Below are positions 15,927-23,550 of a stretch of 35,781 nucleotides of DNA, piece by piece; the first letter of the stretch is position 1; the number at the start of each line of letters is the position of its first letter. This stretch comes from an uncultured Steroidobacter sp. (GTDB lineage: Bacteria > Pseudomonadota > Gammaproteobacteria > Steroidobacterales > Steroidobacteraceae). The position numbers were made by a program, and so were the translations under genes. The notes under the pieces are model-generated. The model was not told the DNA's origin. It ran no database searches and saw nothing but the letters and a program-made list of their open reading frames with translations. The DNA is taken from NCBI GenBank assembly GCA_937864115.1, contig CALMII010000047.1:1-35781 (forward strand). The letters run 5' to 3'.

Positions 15927-17453
15927 ATGAACCGCAACCTCTATCATCGGCTCCAAGCCCGCTTTCCAACTGACCCGCGGTCGCCCTGCCTGCTGCTGCC
16001 TGGTGGTCGAGTGATTAGCTATGGTGAACTCGATCAGCAAAGCGCGCGTTATGCGAACCTGCTTGTCGCGCTAGGCCTGAAGCCGGGTGATCGCGTTGCA
16101 GTGCAGGTTGAGAAGAGTGCCGAGGCAGTGGCGCTTTACCTTGGCTGCCTGCGTGCCGGCTGCGTCTTCGTTCCGCTCAATCCGGCCTATCAGCGCAGCG
16201 AGATTCGACATTTTTTGGAGGATGCCGAGCCGGGGCTGTTCGTGTATGGGCCGCAGGCGCGCGAGTTGGCACACGAGGCGGCGATGCGTTGGAAGATACG
16301 ACACACCCTCGAACTCGCCGACGACGGCAGCGGTACGCTGGCTGAACGCGCGGCGGAGCAGGTGGCGTCGTTCGGTACCGCGCAGCGCGACGACGACGAT
16401 TTGGCAGCGATTCTCTATACGTCCGGCACCACCGGGCGCTCGAAGGGGGCGATGCTTGCGCACAAGACCTTGGGCGCGAACTGCGAAGTGTTGCTCGAGG
16501 CGTGGCGCTTCCGTCCGGATGACGTGCTGTTGCACATGCTGCCGATCTTCCACTTCCACGGCCTGTTCGTCGCGCTGAACACCGCGCTGTACAACGGAAG
16601 TGCGATCCGGTTCGAGCCGAAGTTCGACGCTAGGCGCGCGCTCGAGCTGCTGCCGCGCTCGACCATCTTCATGGGAGTGCCGACGTTCTACGTGCGCCTA
16701 CTCAACGAACCAGGGCTGAGTCCAGAAATCTGCAGTGGCATGCGGTTGTTTGTTTCCGGCTCGGCGCCGCTGCTGCCGGAGACTTTCGAGGCGTTCACAG
16801 TCCGCGCCGGACACACCATCCTCGAGCGCTACGGTATGACCGAAGGTGGAATGTTTGCGTCGAATCCGTACGACGGCGAGCGTCGATGCGGGAGCGTCGG
16901 ATTGCCGCTGGCGGGGATGCAACTGCGTGTCGTCGATGACGGCGGGCGTCGCGTAGCGCCAGGCACGATCGGCAACATTCAGGTCAAGGGTCGCACCGTG
17001 TTCTCCGGCTACTGGCGGCTGCCGGAGAAGACGCGTGAGGAACACACCGCCGATGCCTTCTTCAAGACCGGCGATATGGGGCGGCTCGACGCCGACGGCT
17101 ACCTAACGATTATTGGCCGCTCAAAGGACCTGATCATCTCAGGTGGCCTGAACGTGTACCCTCAGGAGATCGAGGCGCTGATCGACGAGTTGCCCGGTGT
17201 CAACGAGTCGGCCGTGATCGGACTGCCACACCCGGACTTCGGCGAGGCTGTGGTTGCGGTGGTCGTGTGCGACAAAAGCGCGACCACCGCACCGAACGCG
17301 GATGATGTAATTGAGGCCGTGCGCACGCAACTTGCCAAGTTCAAGGTGCCGAAGGCCGTCCACTTCGTCGATGATCTGCCGCGCAACGCAATGGGCAAGG
17401 TGCAGAAGAACCTACTGCGCCGGCAATTCGACGGCAGCGAAGGTGCGGGCTGA
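15927..17453 (+). CDS. Acyl-CoA synthetase, AMP-forming (MatB-like)
   Basis: A 508-residue ligase with ILYTSGTTGRSKGAM near residue 155, PIFHFHGLF, LERYGMTEGG, FKTGDMG, GRSKDLIISGGLNVYPQEIE and the C-terminal lysine in NAMGKVQKNLLRR. The layout and the HFHGLF and YGMTE motifs resemble malonyl-CoA synthetases (MatB), so a short or dicarboxylic acid is possible, but neighbours suggest a fragment of the pathway substrate. It starts 96 bp right of operator copy 4. No strong ribosome site precedes ATG 15927; the start is chosen from the N-terminal alignment (NLYHRL). Confidence 0.9.
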   Translation: MNRNLYHRLQARFPTDPRSPCLLLPGGRVISYGELDQQSARYANLLVALGLKPGDRVAVQVEKSAEAVALYLGCLRAGCVFVPLNPAYQRSEIRHFLEDAEPGLFVYGPQARELAHEAAMRWKIRHTLELADDGSGTLAERAAEQVASFGTAQRDDDDLAAILYTSGTTGRSKGAMLAHKTLGANCEVLLEAWRFRPDDVLLHMLPIFHFHGLFVALNTALYNGSAIRFEPKFDARRALELLPRSTIFMGVPTFYVRLLNEPGLSPEICSGMRLFVSGSAPLLPETFEAFTVRAGHTILERYGMTEGGMFASNPYDGERRCGSVGLPLAGMQLRVVDDGGRRVAPGTIGNIQVKGRTVFSGYWRLPEKTREEHTADAFFKTGDMGRLDADGYLTIIGRSKDLIISGGLNVYPQEIEALIDELPGVNESAVIGLPHPDFGEAVVAVVVCDKSATTAPNADDVIEAVRTQLAKFKVPKAVHFVDDLPRNAMGKVQKNLLRRQFDGSEGAG

Positions 17454-17655
17454 GATCTGCCCACTGCCTTCAATCGTCGGACGAAATGCTCGGCGTGGTT
17501 TAGCGCGGGTGGCGGGCGTTGGGCCGTAAGGCAGTGGCTGCGTTCGTCGGTTTCCCATCTTTTCCACATCGTCTACGTGCCGAGGGAACGGTTGCGACCT
17601 ATAGAATAATCGAATGCGCTGCGACGCGCACGGAACCGTTCATACTAACCCGCGA

Positions 17656-18357
17656 ATGAGCAAGCACGGTACACAGAAATCACGCTCGCGCCTATCACCC
17701 GAGCGCCGACTGGCCGACATCATGGCAGCCGCGCGCTCGGTGATCGCAGAGAAAGGCCATGAGAACACTCTGTTGTCCGACATCGCCGAACGTGCCGGCA
17801 TTGTCGAGGGTAGTTTATACCGTTTCTTCACGAACAAGCAGGAACTGCTCGTGCGTGTGGCCGAGGACTGGCTGCGCGAGGAGACAGCGTCGGACGGTGA
17901 TGCCGCGTCGATCCGTGGCACTTGGAATCAGCTGCGCTATCTCGTCGGACGATCGTTGCAGATGGTCCGGCGTAACCCGCCGTTGTCCCGCTTTCTCTAC
18001 ACAGAGATCCGCTCGAACCCGAATTATCGCAACACGGCCTTCTACGAACTGAACCACCGATTCACCGCCGAGGTGCGACGGGTGTTCGAGTCTGCGATGG
18101 CGAGTGGCGAGTTCCGCAGCGATGTGTCGACGCGCCTGCTACGAGACATGGTGTTTGGCTGCATCGAGCACAGCACCTGGGCGTTCCTGCGCGGCGAGGG
18201 CGACTTCTCGGTAGACGAGGTCGCCGACAGCATCACGAACGTGATCTATCGAGGGATGGCGGCCACGCCGGCGTTGGCGGGCCCGTCGCTTGACGTGATG
18301 GTCGAGCGGCTGGAGCGAGTGGCCAAGACGCTCGAGCAGCGCACCCATCGACGCTAG
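17656..18357 (+). CDS. TetR-family transcriptional regulator
   Basis: About 233 residues from ATG 17656; an in-frame ATG at 17614 would add 14 residues. The N-terminal helix-turn-helix reads IAERAGIVEGSLYRFFTNKQELL, the normal TetR recognition region, followed by a helical ligand domain with no cysteines or metal motif visible. A TATAGAAT box at 17600-17607 would start transcription near 17614, so 17656 leaves a leader of about 40 nt. It lies behind a ligase gene and ends in the four bases CTAG that also hold the stop of the facing hydratase gene. Its target is unknown; it could be a second layer of control beside the GntR protein. Confidence 0.9.
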   Translation: MSKHGTQKSRSRLSPERRLADIMAAARSVIAEKGHENTLLSDIAERAGIVEGSLYRFFTNKQELLVRVAEDWLREETASDGDAASIRGTWNQLRYLVGRSLQMVRRNPPLSRFLYTEIRSNPNYRNTAFYELNHRFTAEVRRVFESAMASGEFRSDVSTRLLRDMVFGCIEHSTWAFLRGEGDFSVDEVADSITNVIYRGMAATPALAGPSLDVMVERLERVAKTLEQRTHRR

Positions 18358-19136
18358 GCGTTGAAGCGCGGCGTGCGCTTGTCGAGGAACGCGCCGATGC
18401 CTTCACCGGCTTCAGCGGCATACAGAGCCTGCAGGAAAGTGTCGCGCTCGGCGTCGAGTTGCTCGCGCCGGCCGCGCCCGCGTGCAGCGTAGATCAGTTG
18501 CTTGATGCGTGCCTGCGCCTCGCGCGGGCCTGCCGCCAGTCGCGTGGCCCATGCGCATGCCTCTTCGAGTGCGGCACCGTGCGCCACGACCCGGTTGACC
18601 ACGCCGAACGTGTGCAGGCGTTCGGCCGTGATCGGTTCGCCGGCGACCAGCAGTTCGATCGCCGCCTGCGGCGGCAGCATATGCGCGAGCGAGTCGGTGG
18701 CGCCGCCGTCCGGAGTCAATGCGACCTTCACATAGGCCATCGTGAAGCGCGCGTCGGTGGCCGCGACGATCAGGTCGCACGCGAGCATCAGCGCGAAGCC
18801 CCCGCCGGCGGCGGCGCCCTCGACGGCGGCGATCACCGGTTGTGGACAGGCGCGCAGCGCCATCAGCCACGCGTGGAAGGCGTCGAGGTTGTCGCTTTGC
18901 GGCTCTGGCGGTAGTGCGCGCTGCGCATGCATGCGCTTCAAGTCGCCTCCGCCGCAGAAGTGCTCGCTCGCGCCGGTCAGCACGATCGCACCGATCGACG
19001 TGTCGCGTGCGACCTCACGAAACAGCGGCAGACCGCGGCGGTAGAGCTCGGGCGAGAACGCGTTGCGCACGGCCGGGTCGCTCATCGTCACGAGCAGCAC
19101 GCGGCCGCGCCGCTCGGTCAGCAATTCGGTTGTCAT
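18354..19136 (-). CDS. Enoyl-CoA hydratase/isomerase family protein
   Basis: A 260-residue crotonase-fold protein. The oxyanion-hole segments are seen in HFCGGGDLKRM and GAAAGGGFALMLACD. The first catalytic Glu of classical hydratases is replaced: the segment reads FTMAYVKVALTPDGGAT, with Tyr where Glu is expected and an Asp in PDGG, as in PaaG-type isomerases. The second Glu is kept (AAIELLVAGE). An isomerase or ring-acting role is therefore as likely as hydration. ATG 19136 is preferred over the in-frame ATG at 19187, because the longer form would run through the operator and promoter. Its stop overlaps the TetR stop. Confidence 0.88.
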   Translation of the reverse strand: MTTELLTERRGRVLLVTMSDPAVRNAFSPELYRRGLPLFREVARDTSIGAIVLTGASEHFCGGGDLKRMHAQRALPPEPQSDNLDAFHAWLMALRACPQPVIAAVEGAAAGGGFALMLACDLIVAATDARFTMAYVKVALTPDGGATDSLAHMLPPQAAIELLVAGEPITAERLHTFGVVNRVVAHGAALEEACAWATRLAAGPREAQARIKQLIYAARGRGRREQLDAERDTFLQALYAAEAGEGIGAFLDKRTPRFNA

Positions 19137-19152
19137 TTGCCGCACCACCTTC

Positions 19153-19181
19153 TTGATATATGGTTGAACCAATGATAACAT
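19153..19181 (+). promoter_or_regulatory. Candidate sigma-70 promoter with operator in its spacer
   Basis: TTGATA at 19153-19158 and TAACAT at 19176-19181 are 17 bp apart. The operator occupies the spacer, so bound repressor would block polymerase. Transcription would begin near 19188, which is the A of the ATG of the ACAD gene, so the message may be leaderless. Confidence 0.5.
19161..19171. promoter_or_regulatory. Probable FadR-type operator, copy 5
   Basis: TGGTTGAACCA, the reverse complement of the other copies, between the divergent hydratase gene (start 19136) and the tandem ACAD genes (start 19188). Only 51 bp separate the two genes, so one bound repressor would cover both promoters. 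Confidence 0.78.
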
Positions 19182-19187
19182 GAGCAC

Positions 19188-20372
19188 ATGAACCTACGCC
19201 TCTCGCCTCAGGAAAAGCAGTTCCGGCAGGACGTGCGCGACTTCATCGCCGAGAGTCTGCCGCGCGATATTCGCGACCACATGCGCGCGGGTAGGCCGCC
19301 GACGCGCGAGCAGATCTTTCGCTGGCACCGCATCTTGCACACGCGGGGGTGGGCGACTGCAAGCTGGCCGAAAGACTGCGGCGGCGCGGGCCTCGGGCCG
19401 GTCGAGCGCATGATCCTGGCCGAGGAGATCTTCCTTGCGCCTGCACCGCCGCCGCTCGTGTTCAACAGTAGCATGATCGGCCCGATCATCTGCCGCTTCG
19501 GCAGCGACGAACAGAAGCGCCGCTTTCTGCCGAAGATCGCCAGCCTCGAACTCTGGTTCTGCCAGGGCTTCTCCGAGCCGGGTGCCGGCTCCGACCTGGC
19601 ATCGCTGCGCACGCGCGCGGTGCGCGATGCCGACGAGTACGTGGTTACCGGCCAGAAAATCTGGACCACGCAGGCGCAGTACGCCGATTGGATCTTCGCG
19701 CTCGTGCGTACCGACCCGCAGGCGAAGAAGCAACTCGGGCTGTCGATGCTGCTGATCGACCTGAAGTCGCCCGGCGTGACGGTGCGGCCGATCCTCTCGA
19801 TCGACGGCCACCATCACCTGAACGAAGTCTTCTTCGACGCCGTGCGAGTGCCGGTGGACAACCGCGTCGGCGAGGAGAACAAGGGCTGGGACTACGCCAA
19901 GGCGCTGCTCGACCACGAGCGCACCGGTATTGCTGGCGTCGGGCGTTCGCGCGAGCGCCTGGGCTACGCGCGCGAACTGGCTTCGCGGGTGCCGTGCGGC
20001 GCCGGAACCCTGGCCGACGATGCGAGCTTTCGACAAGAGACCGCAGCGATCGAGGCCGACCTGAAGGCGCTGGAGATCAGCCAGCTGCGCGTCGTCGCGG
20101 GCGGCACCCGCCGCCACGGCGGCGGCCCCAATCCGTTCACCTCGATCCTGAAGATTCGTGGCGCCGAGCTGTACCAGGCGGTGTGCGAATTGCTGTGCCG
20201 GGTCGGAGGCCCGCTCGCCATCTGCGCGCCGACGGACGACGGTGCCGACGCGGCGTCCGAGTGGGCTGCTCCGCTCGCGTCCGCCTACTTCTACTCGCGC
20301 GCCGCGACGATCTATGGCGGATCGAACGAGATTCAAAAGAGCATCCTCGCTAAGAATATTCTGGAGCTTTGA
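19188..20372 (+). CDS. Acyl-CoA dehydrogenase, first subunit of a tandem pair
   Basis: A 394-residue ACAD with GFSEPGAGSDLASL near residue 127, QKIWTTQAQYADW, the LLDHERTG segment with Glu244, and a C-terminal IYGGSNEIQKSILAKNIL. The last motif has Gly where medium-chain ACADs hold the catalytic Glu, and Glu244 sits about where steroid-type ACADs such as ChsE1 have theirs. The next gene follows without a single base between stop and start. Such pairs are known to form heterotetramers that take bulky or ring-bearing acyl-CoAs. The ATG at 19188 has no ribosome site and coincides with the predicted transcription start. Confidence 0.92.
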   Translation: MNLRLSPQEKQFRQDVRDFIAESLPRDIRDHMRAGRPPTREQIFRWHRILHTRGWATASWPKDCGGAGLGPVERMILAEEIFLAPAPPPLVFNSSMIGPIICRFGSDEQKRRFLPKIASLELWFCQGFSEPGAGSDLASLRTRAVRDADEYVVTGQKIWTTQAQYADWIFALVRTDPQAKKQLGLSMLLIDLKSPGVTVRPILSIDGHHHLNEVFFDAVRVPVDNRVGEENKGWDYAKALLDHERTGIAGVGRSRERLGYARELASRVPCGAGTLADDASFRQETAAIEADLKALEISQLRVVAGGTRRHGGGPNPFTSILKIRGAELYQAVCELLCRVGGPLAICAPTDDGADAASEWAAPLASAYFYSRAATIYGGSNEIQKSILAKNILEL

Positions 20373-21533
20373 ATGGATTTCGACCTTAGGGATGAACAGC
20401 GCCAACTGCAGGAAAGTCTCGGCCGCGTGCTGGCCGAGCACTGCTCCTTTGAGGCGCGTCAGCGTCATGTCGCCGAACCTGAAGGCTTTGTCCGGGCAAT
20501 GTGGGCGCGTTATGCCGAGTTGGGCCTGCTCGGGCTGCCGCTGGCCGAAGCCCACGGTGGATTCGGCGGCGACGCGAGCGATACGCTGCTGGTCATGGAG
20601 GCGCTCGGCCGCGTGATGGCCGCCGAGCCCTACCTGGCGACGGTCGTGCTCGGAGCAACCGCTATCGCGCGCGGCGGTACCGATGCTCAGCAGTCCGAAC
20701 TGCTGCCGCGTATCTCTGACGGAGGTCTGCTGCTGGCCTGGGCGCACAGCGAGAGCGGCGCGTGGCACGACCCGGCGGTTGTCACGACGCGCGCCGCACG
20801 CAAAGGCGGCGACTGGCAACTCACTGGCGCAAAGACGATGGTGCTGCACGGCGCCGCCGCGGATCTGCTGGTGGTCAGCGCACGCGTGCGCGGCGCTGCC
20901 GACGAGACCGACGGCCTCGCGCTATTCCTCGTCGACGGCACGGCGCCCGGTCTGAAGCGGCGCAGTCGGCGACTGATCGATCAGAGCGCTGCGGCTGAAC
21001 TGGCACTCGACGCGACGCCGGCGGTACCGCTGGGCCGCCCGGGCGATGCGTGGCCCGTGATCGAGGCGGTCGTGCACGCCGGCATCGCGGCAGTGTGCGC
21101 ACAGTCGGTGGGGGCGATGCAGGCCGCGCTCGACCTGACGGTGAACTACTTGAAGACACGCGAGCAGTTCGGCCGCGCCATCGGCGGCAACCAGGCGCTG
21201 CAACACCGTGCCGCAGAGATGCTGACGGCCACGGAGCAGGCACGCAGCATGGCGATGCTGGCCGCGATGATGGTCGACGACGCCGAGGCGCCCGACCGCG
21301 TGCGTCAGTTGTCGATGGCCAAGCTGGTAGTCAGCCGCGAAGGACGTTCAGTTGCTCAGCAGGCAGTGCAGTTGCATGGCGGCATTGGAGTGACTACCGA
21401 GTACGCGATCGGCCACTACATGCGCTACCTGACTGTTGCTGAGCAGCTGTTCGGCGACACCGCCTGGCATCTGCGCCGCGTCGCCGGCCTGAGCGTTGGC
21501 TATCAGGGTCAACCCGGCCTTTGGGACGGTTGA
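20373..21533 (+). CDS. Acyl-CoA dehydrogenase, second subunit of a tandem pair
   Basis: A 386-residue ACAD homologue that begins directly after the stop of its partner. It retains the fold (LRDEQRQLQESLGRVLAEH, LPLAEAHGGFGGDAS, TREQFGRAIGGNQALQHRAAEM, LHGGIGVTTEYAIGHYMRYL) but its acyl-binding loop is weak (AHSESGAWHDPAVV in place of TEPxAGSD) and its C-terminus (GDTAWHLRRVAGL) lacks any YEGT-like Glu. This asymmetry fits the second chain of heterotetrameric ACADs, in which only one chain supplies the base while the other helps bind FAD. The promoter of the following operon lies in its last codons. Confidence 0.9.
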   Translation: MDFDLRDEQRQLQESLGRVLAEHCSFEARQRHVAEPEGFVRAMWARYAELGLLGLPLAEAHGGFGGDASDTLLVMEALGRVMAAEPYLATVVLGATAIARGGTDAQQSELLPRISDGGLLLAWAHSESGAWHDPAVVTTRAARKGGDWQLTGAKTMVLHGAAADLLVVSARVRGAADETDGLALFLVDGTAPGLKRRSRRLIDQSAAAELALDATPAVPLGRPGDAWPVIEAVVHAGIAAVCAQSVGAMQAALDLTVNYLKTREQFGRAIGGNQALQHRAAEMLTATEQARSMAMLAAMMVDDAEAPDRVRQLSMAKLVVSREGRSVAQQAVQLHGGIGVTTEYAIGHYMRYLTVAEQLFGDTAWHLRRVAGLSVGYQGQPGLWDG

Positions 21534-21558
21534 CTTCGCTCAATCTTGGCTATACCAT
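21530..21558 (+). promoter_or_regulatory. Candidate sigma-70 promoter of the 21.6-35.1 kb operon
   Basis: TTGACT at 21530-21535 and TACCAT at 21553-21558 are separated by 17 bp, overlapping the stop codon of the upstream ACAD gene. Transcription would start near 21565, one base before the operator, so the repressor would sit on the start site. Alternative -10 boxes in the TATATAA stretch are possible. Confidence 0.5.
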
Positions 21559-21565
21559 ATATAAA

Positions 21566-21576
21566 TGGTTCAACCA
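21566..21576. promoter_or_regulatory. Probable FadR-type operator, copy 6
   Basis: TGGTTCAACCA with AAA on both sides, at the head of the longest operon. It overlaps an in-frame ATG at 21565, which argues that the true start of the first gene lies further down at 21613, or that the message is leaderless. Confidence 0.78.
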
Positions 21577-21612
21577 AAAACACGAAGCGCGACGCATGAC
21601 GCATCCCCGTCG

Positions 21613-22383
21613 ATGGGTGAGTTGCTGGCGGTGCTACTGGCGCGAGACTTTGCCAATCACGAGGTGGCGATCATCGGAACCAACTCCGACATCCAACTCG
21701 CCGCCTGTCGCTTGGCGCAGCATCGGCAGGCTCCGCGGCTGACTTGGTACTCAGGTCCCGGCGGCATGGTGAACCCGCGACTCGACCGGCTCGTGTCGAC
21801 GGCCGATGCCGAGAACATCGAGAGCGCCGAGGCGTGGATGGATCTGCCGGTGATGATCGACTTCATCGACTGGCGCATCCACTTCTTCGACTTCACCATC
21901 CTATCGGCGCTTCAGGTGGACCGCCATGGCAACCTGAACACCGTCGTCGTCGGCGAGCACGCCAAGCCGCGCGTGCGCGGGCCCGGTACGGTGGGCATCG
22001 CGGCGCTTACAGGTCTCTCGCGGCGCTACTACATCGTGCTGACGCGTCACGACCGCAGCGCGCTGGTCCCCAAGGTTGACTTCGTGTCCGGCCCTGGTTT
22101 TCTCGAGGGCGGCACTTCTCGCGAGAACTACGGCCTGCCGCCCGGTGGACCGAAGCTGGTCGTCACGCCGCTGGGCGTTTTCGACTTCGAGCCGGTCAGC
22201 AAGGCGATGCGCGTGAAGTCGCTGCACCCCGGAGTGACGCTCGAGCAGGTGCGCGATGCGACTGGCTTCGATCTCGTCGTCGACGGAACGCCTGCGATCA
22301 CGGAGATGCCCTCCGCCGAGGAGTTGCGCCTGCTGCGCACCCACGTCGACTCGACCGCCACCCTGCGTACCAAGTACGCCTGA
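21613..22383 (+). CDS. IpdB-like subunit (CoA-transferase fold, probable ring-opening hydrolase)
   Basis: A 256-residue chain with the order of motifs of IpdB, the beta subunit of the enzyme that opens the last ring in steroid breakdown by hydrolysing a cyclic 3-oxoacyl-CoA. Visible are ELLAVLLARDF, ALQVDRHGNLNT, LVVTPLGVFDF, and AMRVKSLHPGVTLEQVRDATGFDL, the last very close to IpdB. The Glu-bearing motif of true glutaconate CoA-transferase B chains is absent (SGPGGMVN instead), which favours the hydrolase over a transferase. ATG 21613 gives the family N-terminus; 21565 would add 16 residues but overlaps the operator. Neither start has a clear ribosome site. The partner chain is two genes downstream. 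Confidence 0.85.
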   Translation: MGELLAVLLARDFANHEVAIIGTNSDIQLAACRLAQHRQAPRLTWYSGPGGMVNPRLDRLVSTADAENIESAEAWMDLPVMIDFIDWRIHFFDFTILSALQVDRHGNLNTVVVGEHAKPRVRGPGTVGIAALTGLSRRYYIVLTRHDRSALVPKVDFVSGPGFLEGGTSRENYGLPPGGPKLVVTPLGVFDFEPVSKAMRVKSLHPGVTLEQVRDATGFDLVVDGTPAITEMPSAEELRLLRTHVDSTATLRTKYA

Positions 22384-22401
22384 TTGCCTGAAGGAACTTC
22401 G

Positions 22402-23550
22402 ATGCCCTATCACTTCAACGACACGCATCTCGCGCTGCGCGATGCCGTGCGTCAGATGGTCGACAAGGAGATTCGTCCGATCGCCGACGAGATGGACGCC
22501 ACCGACCGCTTCCCGGCGGATCTCGTGCCGGTCTTTGGCGACATGGGGCTGCTGCAGATCCTCGTGCCGGAGTCGTACGGCGGCCCCGGCGGCGACGTGA
22601 TTTCCGCCTGCATCGCGCGTGAGGAGATCGCGCGCGTGTCTTCGGCATGCGCACTGCTCGCCGGTCAGTCGTCGATCGGTCTAGTGCTCGCGCTGCTGCA
22701 CTTCGGCACCGAGGAGCAGCGGCAGTACTGGCTGCCCCTCGTGGCTAAGGGGCGCACGCTGGGCTGTGTGGCGATCACCGAACCCGAGGCGGGTTCGGAC
22801 GTGGGTTCGATGCGCACGCGGGCGCGCCGCGACGGCGACTCCTACATCATCGACGGGCAGAAGTGCTTCATCACCTTCGGTAGCGTTGCGCACTATGCGC
22901 TGGTGTTTGCCCGTACGAGCGGCGACAAAGGATTCCAGGGGCTGAGCTGCTTCCTCGTAGACACCAAAACGCCAGGATTCCGTGTCGGTCGCAACGACAA
23001 TAAGATGGGTCTCAACGGCGTGCCGAACGTGGAGCTGTTCTTCGAGAATATGCGCGTGCCGGCCGAGAACATGATCGGCGAGGAGGGCAAGGGCTTTATC
23101 GCGGCGATGCGCATCCTCGACATGAATCGCCCGACGATAGGCGCGCAGTCCGTGGGGCTTGCGCAGGGTGCGCTGGACTTCGCGCTGGCGTATGCGAGCC
23201 AGCGCAAGCAGTTCGGCCGTCCGGTCGCACAGTTCCAGGGTCTGCAGTGGATGATGGCCGACATGGCGATGCAAATCGAAGCTGCGCGCACCCTGGTCTA
23301 TGAAACAGCGCACCGTATCGACAACGGCGACTTCGCGCGGCTTGCCGAGATGTCGGCGATGGCCAAGTGCTTCGCCACCGACACGGCGATGAAGGTCACA
23401 ACTGACGCCGTCCAGTTGATGGGCGGCGCCGGCTACATGAAGTCCTCGCCGGTCGAGCGCATGATGCGTGACGCCAAGATCGGTCAGATCTACGAAGGCA
23501 CGAACCAGATCCAGCGCCTCGTGATCGCCCGTCACCTGGTCGAAGCATGA
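22402..23550 (+). CDS. Acyl-CoA dehydrogenase, classical type
   Basis: A 382-residue ACAD with all classical marks: AITEPEAGSDVGSMRTRA near residue 125, QKCFITFG, NKMGLNGVPN, RKQFGRPVAQFQGLQWMMADM, and the C-terminal IYEGTNQIQRLVIARHLV with the catalytic Glu before GT. This is the only one of the five ACADs here with the standard short- to medium-chain active site. AAGGAA precedes ATG 22402. Its stop overlaps the ATG of the IpdA-like gene by 4 bp (ATGA), so it sits between and in step with the two IpdAB-like chains. Confidence 0.93.
   Translation: MPYHFNDTHLALRDAVRQMVDKEIRPIADEMDATDRFPADLVPVFGDMGLLQILVPESYGGPGGDVISACIAREEIARVSSACALLAGQSSIGLVLALLHFGTEEQRQYWLPLVAKGRTLGCVAITEPEAGSDVGSMRTRARRDGDSYIIDGQKCFITFGSVAHYALVFARTSGDKGFQGLSCFLVDTKTPGFRVGRNDNKMGLNGVPNVELFFENMRVPAENMIGEEGKGFIAAMRILDMNRPTIGAQSVGLAQGALDFALAYASQRKQFGRPVAQFQGLQWMMADMAMQIEAARTLVYETAHRIDNGDFARLAEMSAMAKCFATDTAMKVTTDAVQLMGGAGYMKSSPVERMMRDAKIGQIYEGTNQIQRLVIARHLVEA

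Noticed and set aside
19194..20849. A 551-codon open frame on the minus strand
   Set aside because: It lies opposite two well-supported ACAD genes, and its product is rich in Arg, His and Gln with no family motif; it is a typical shadow in G+C-rich DNA.
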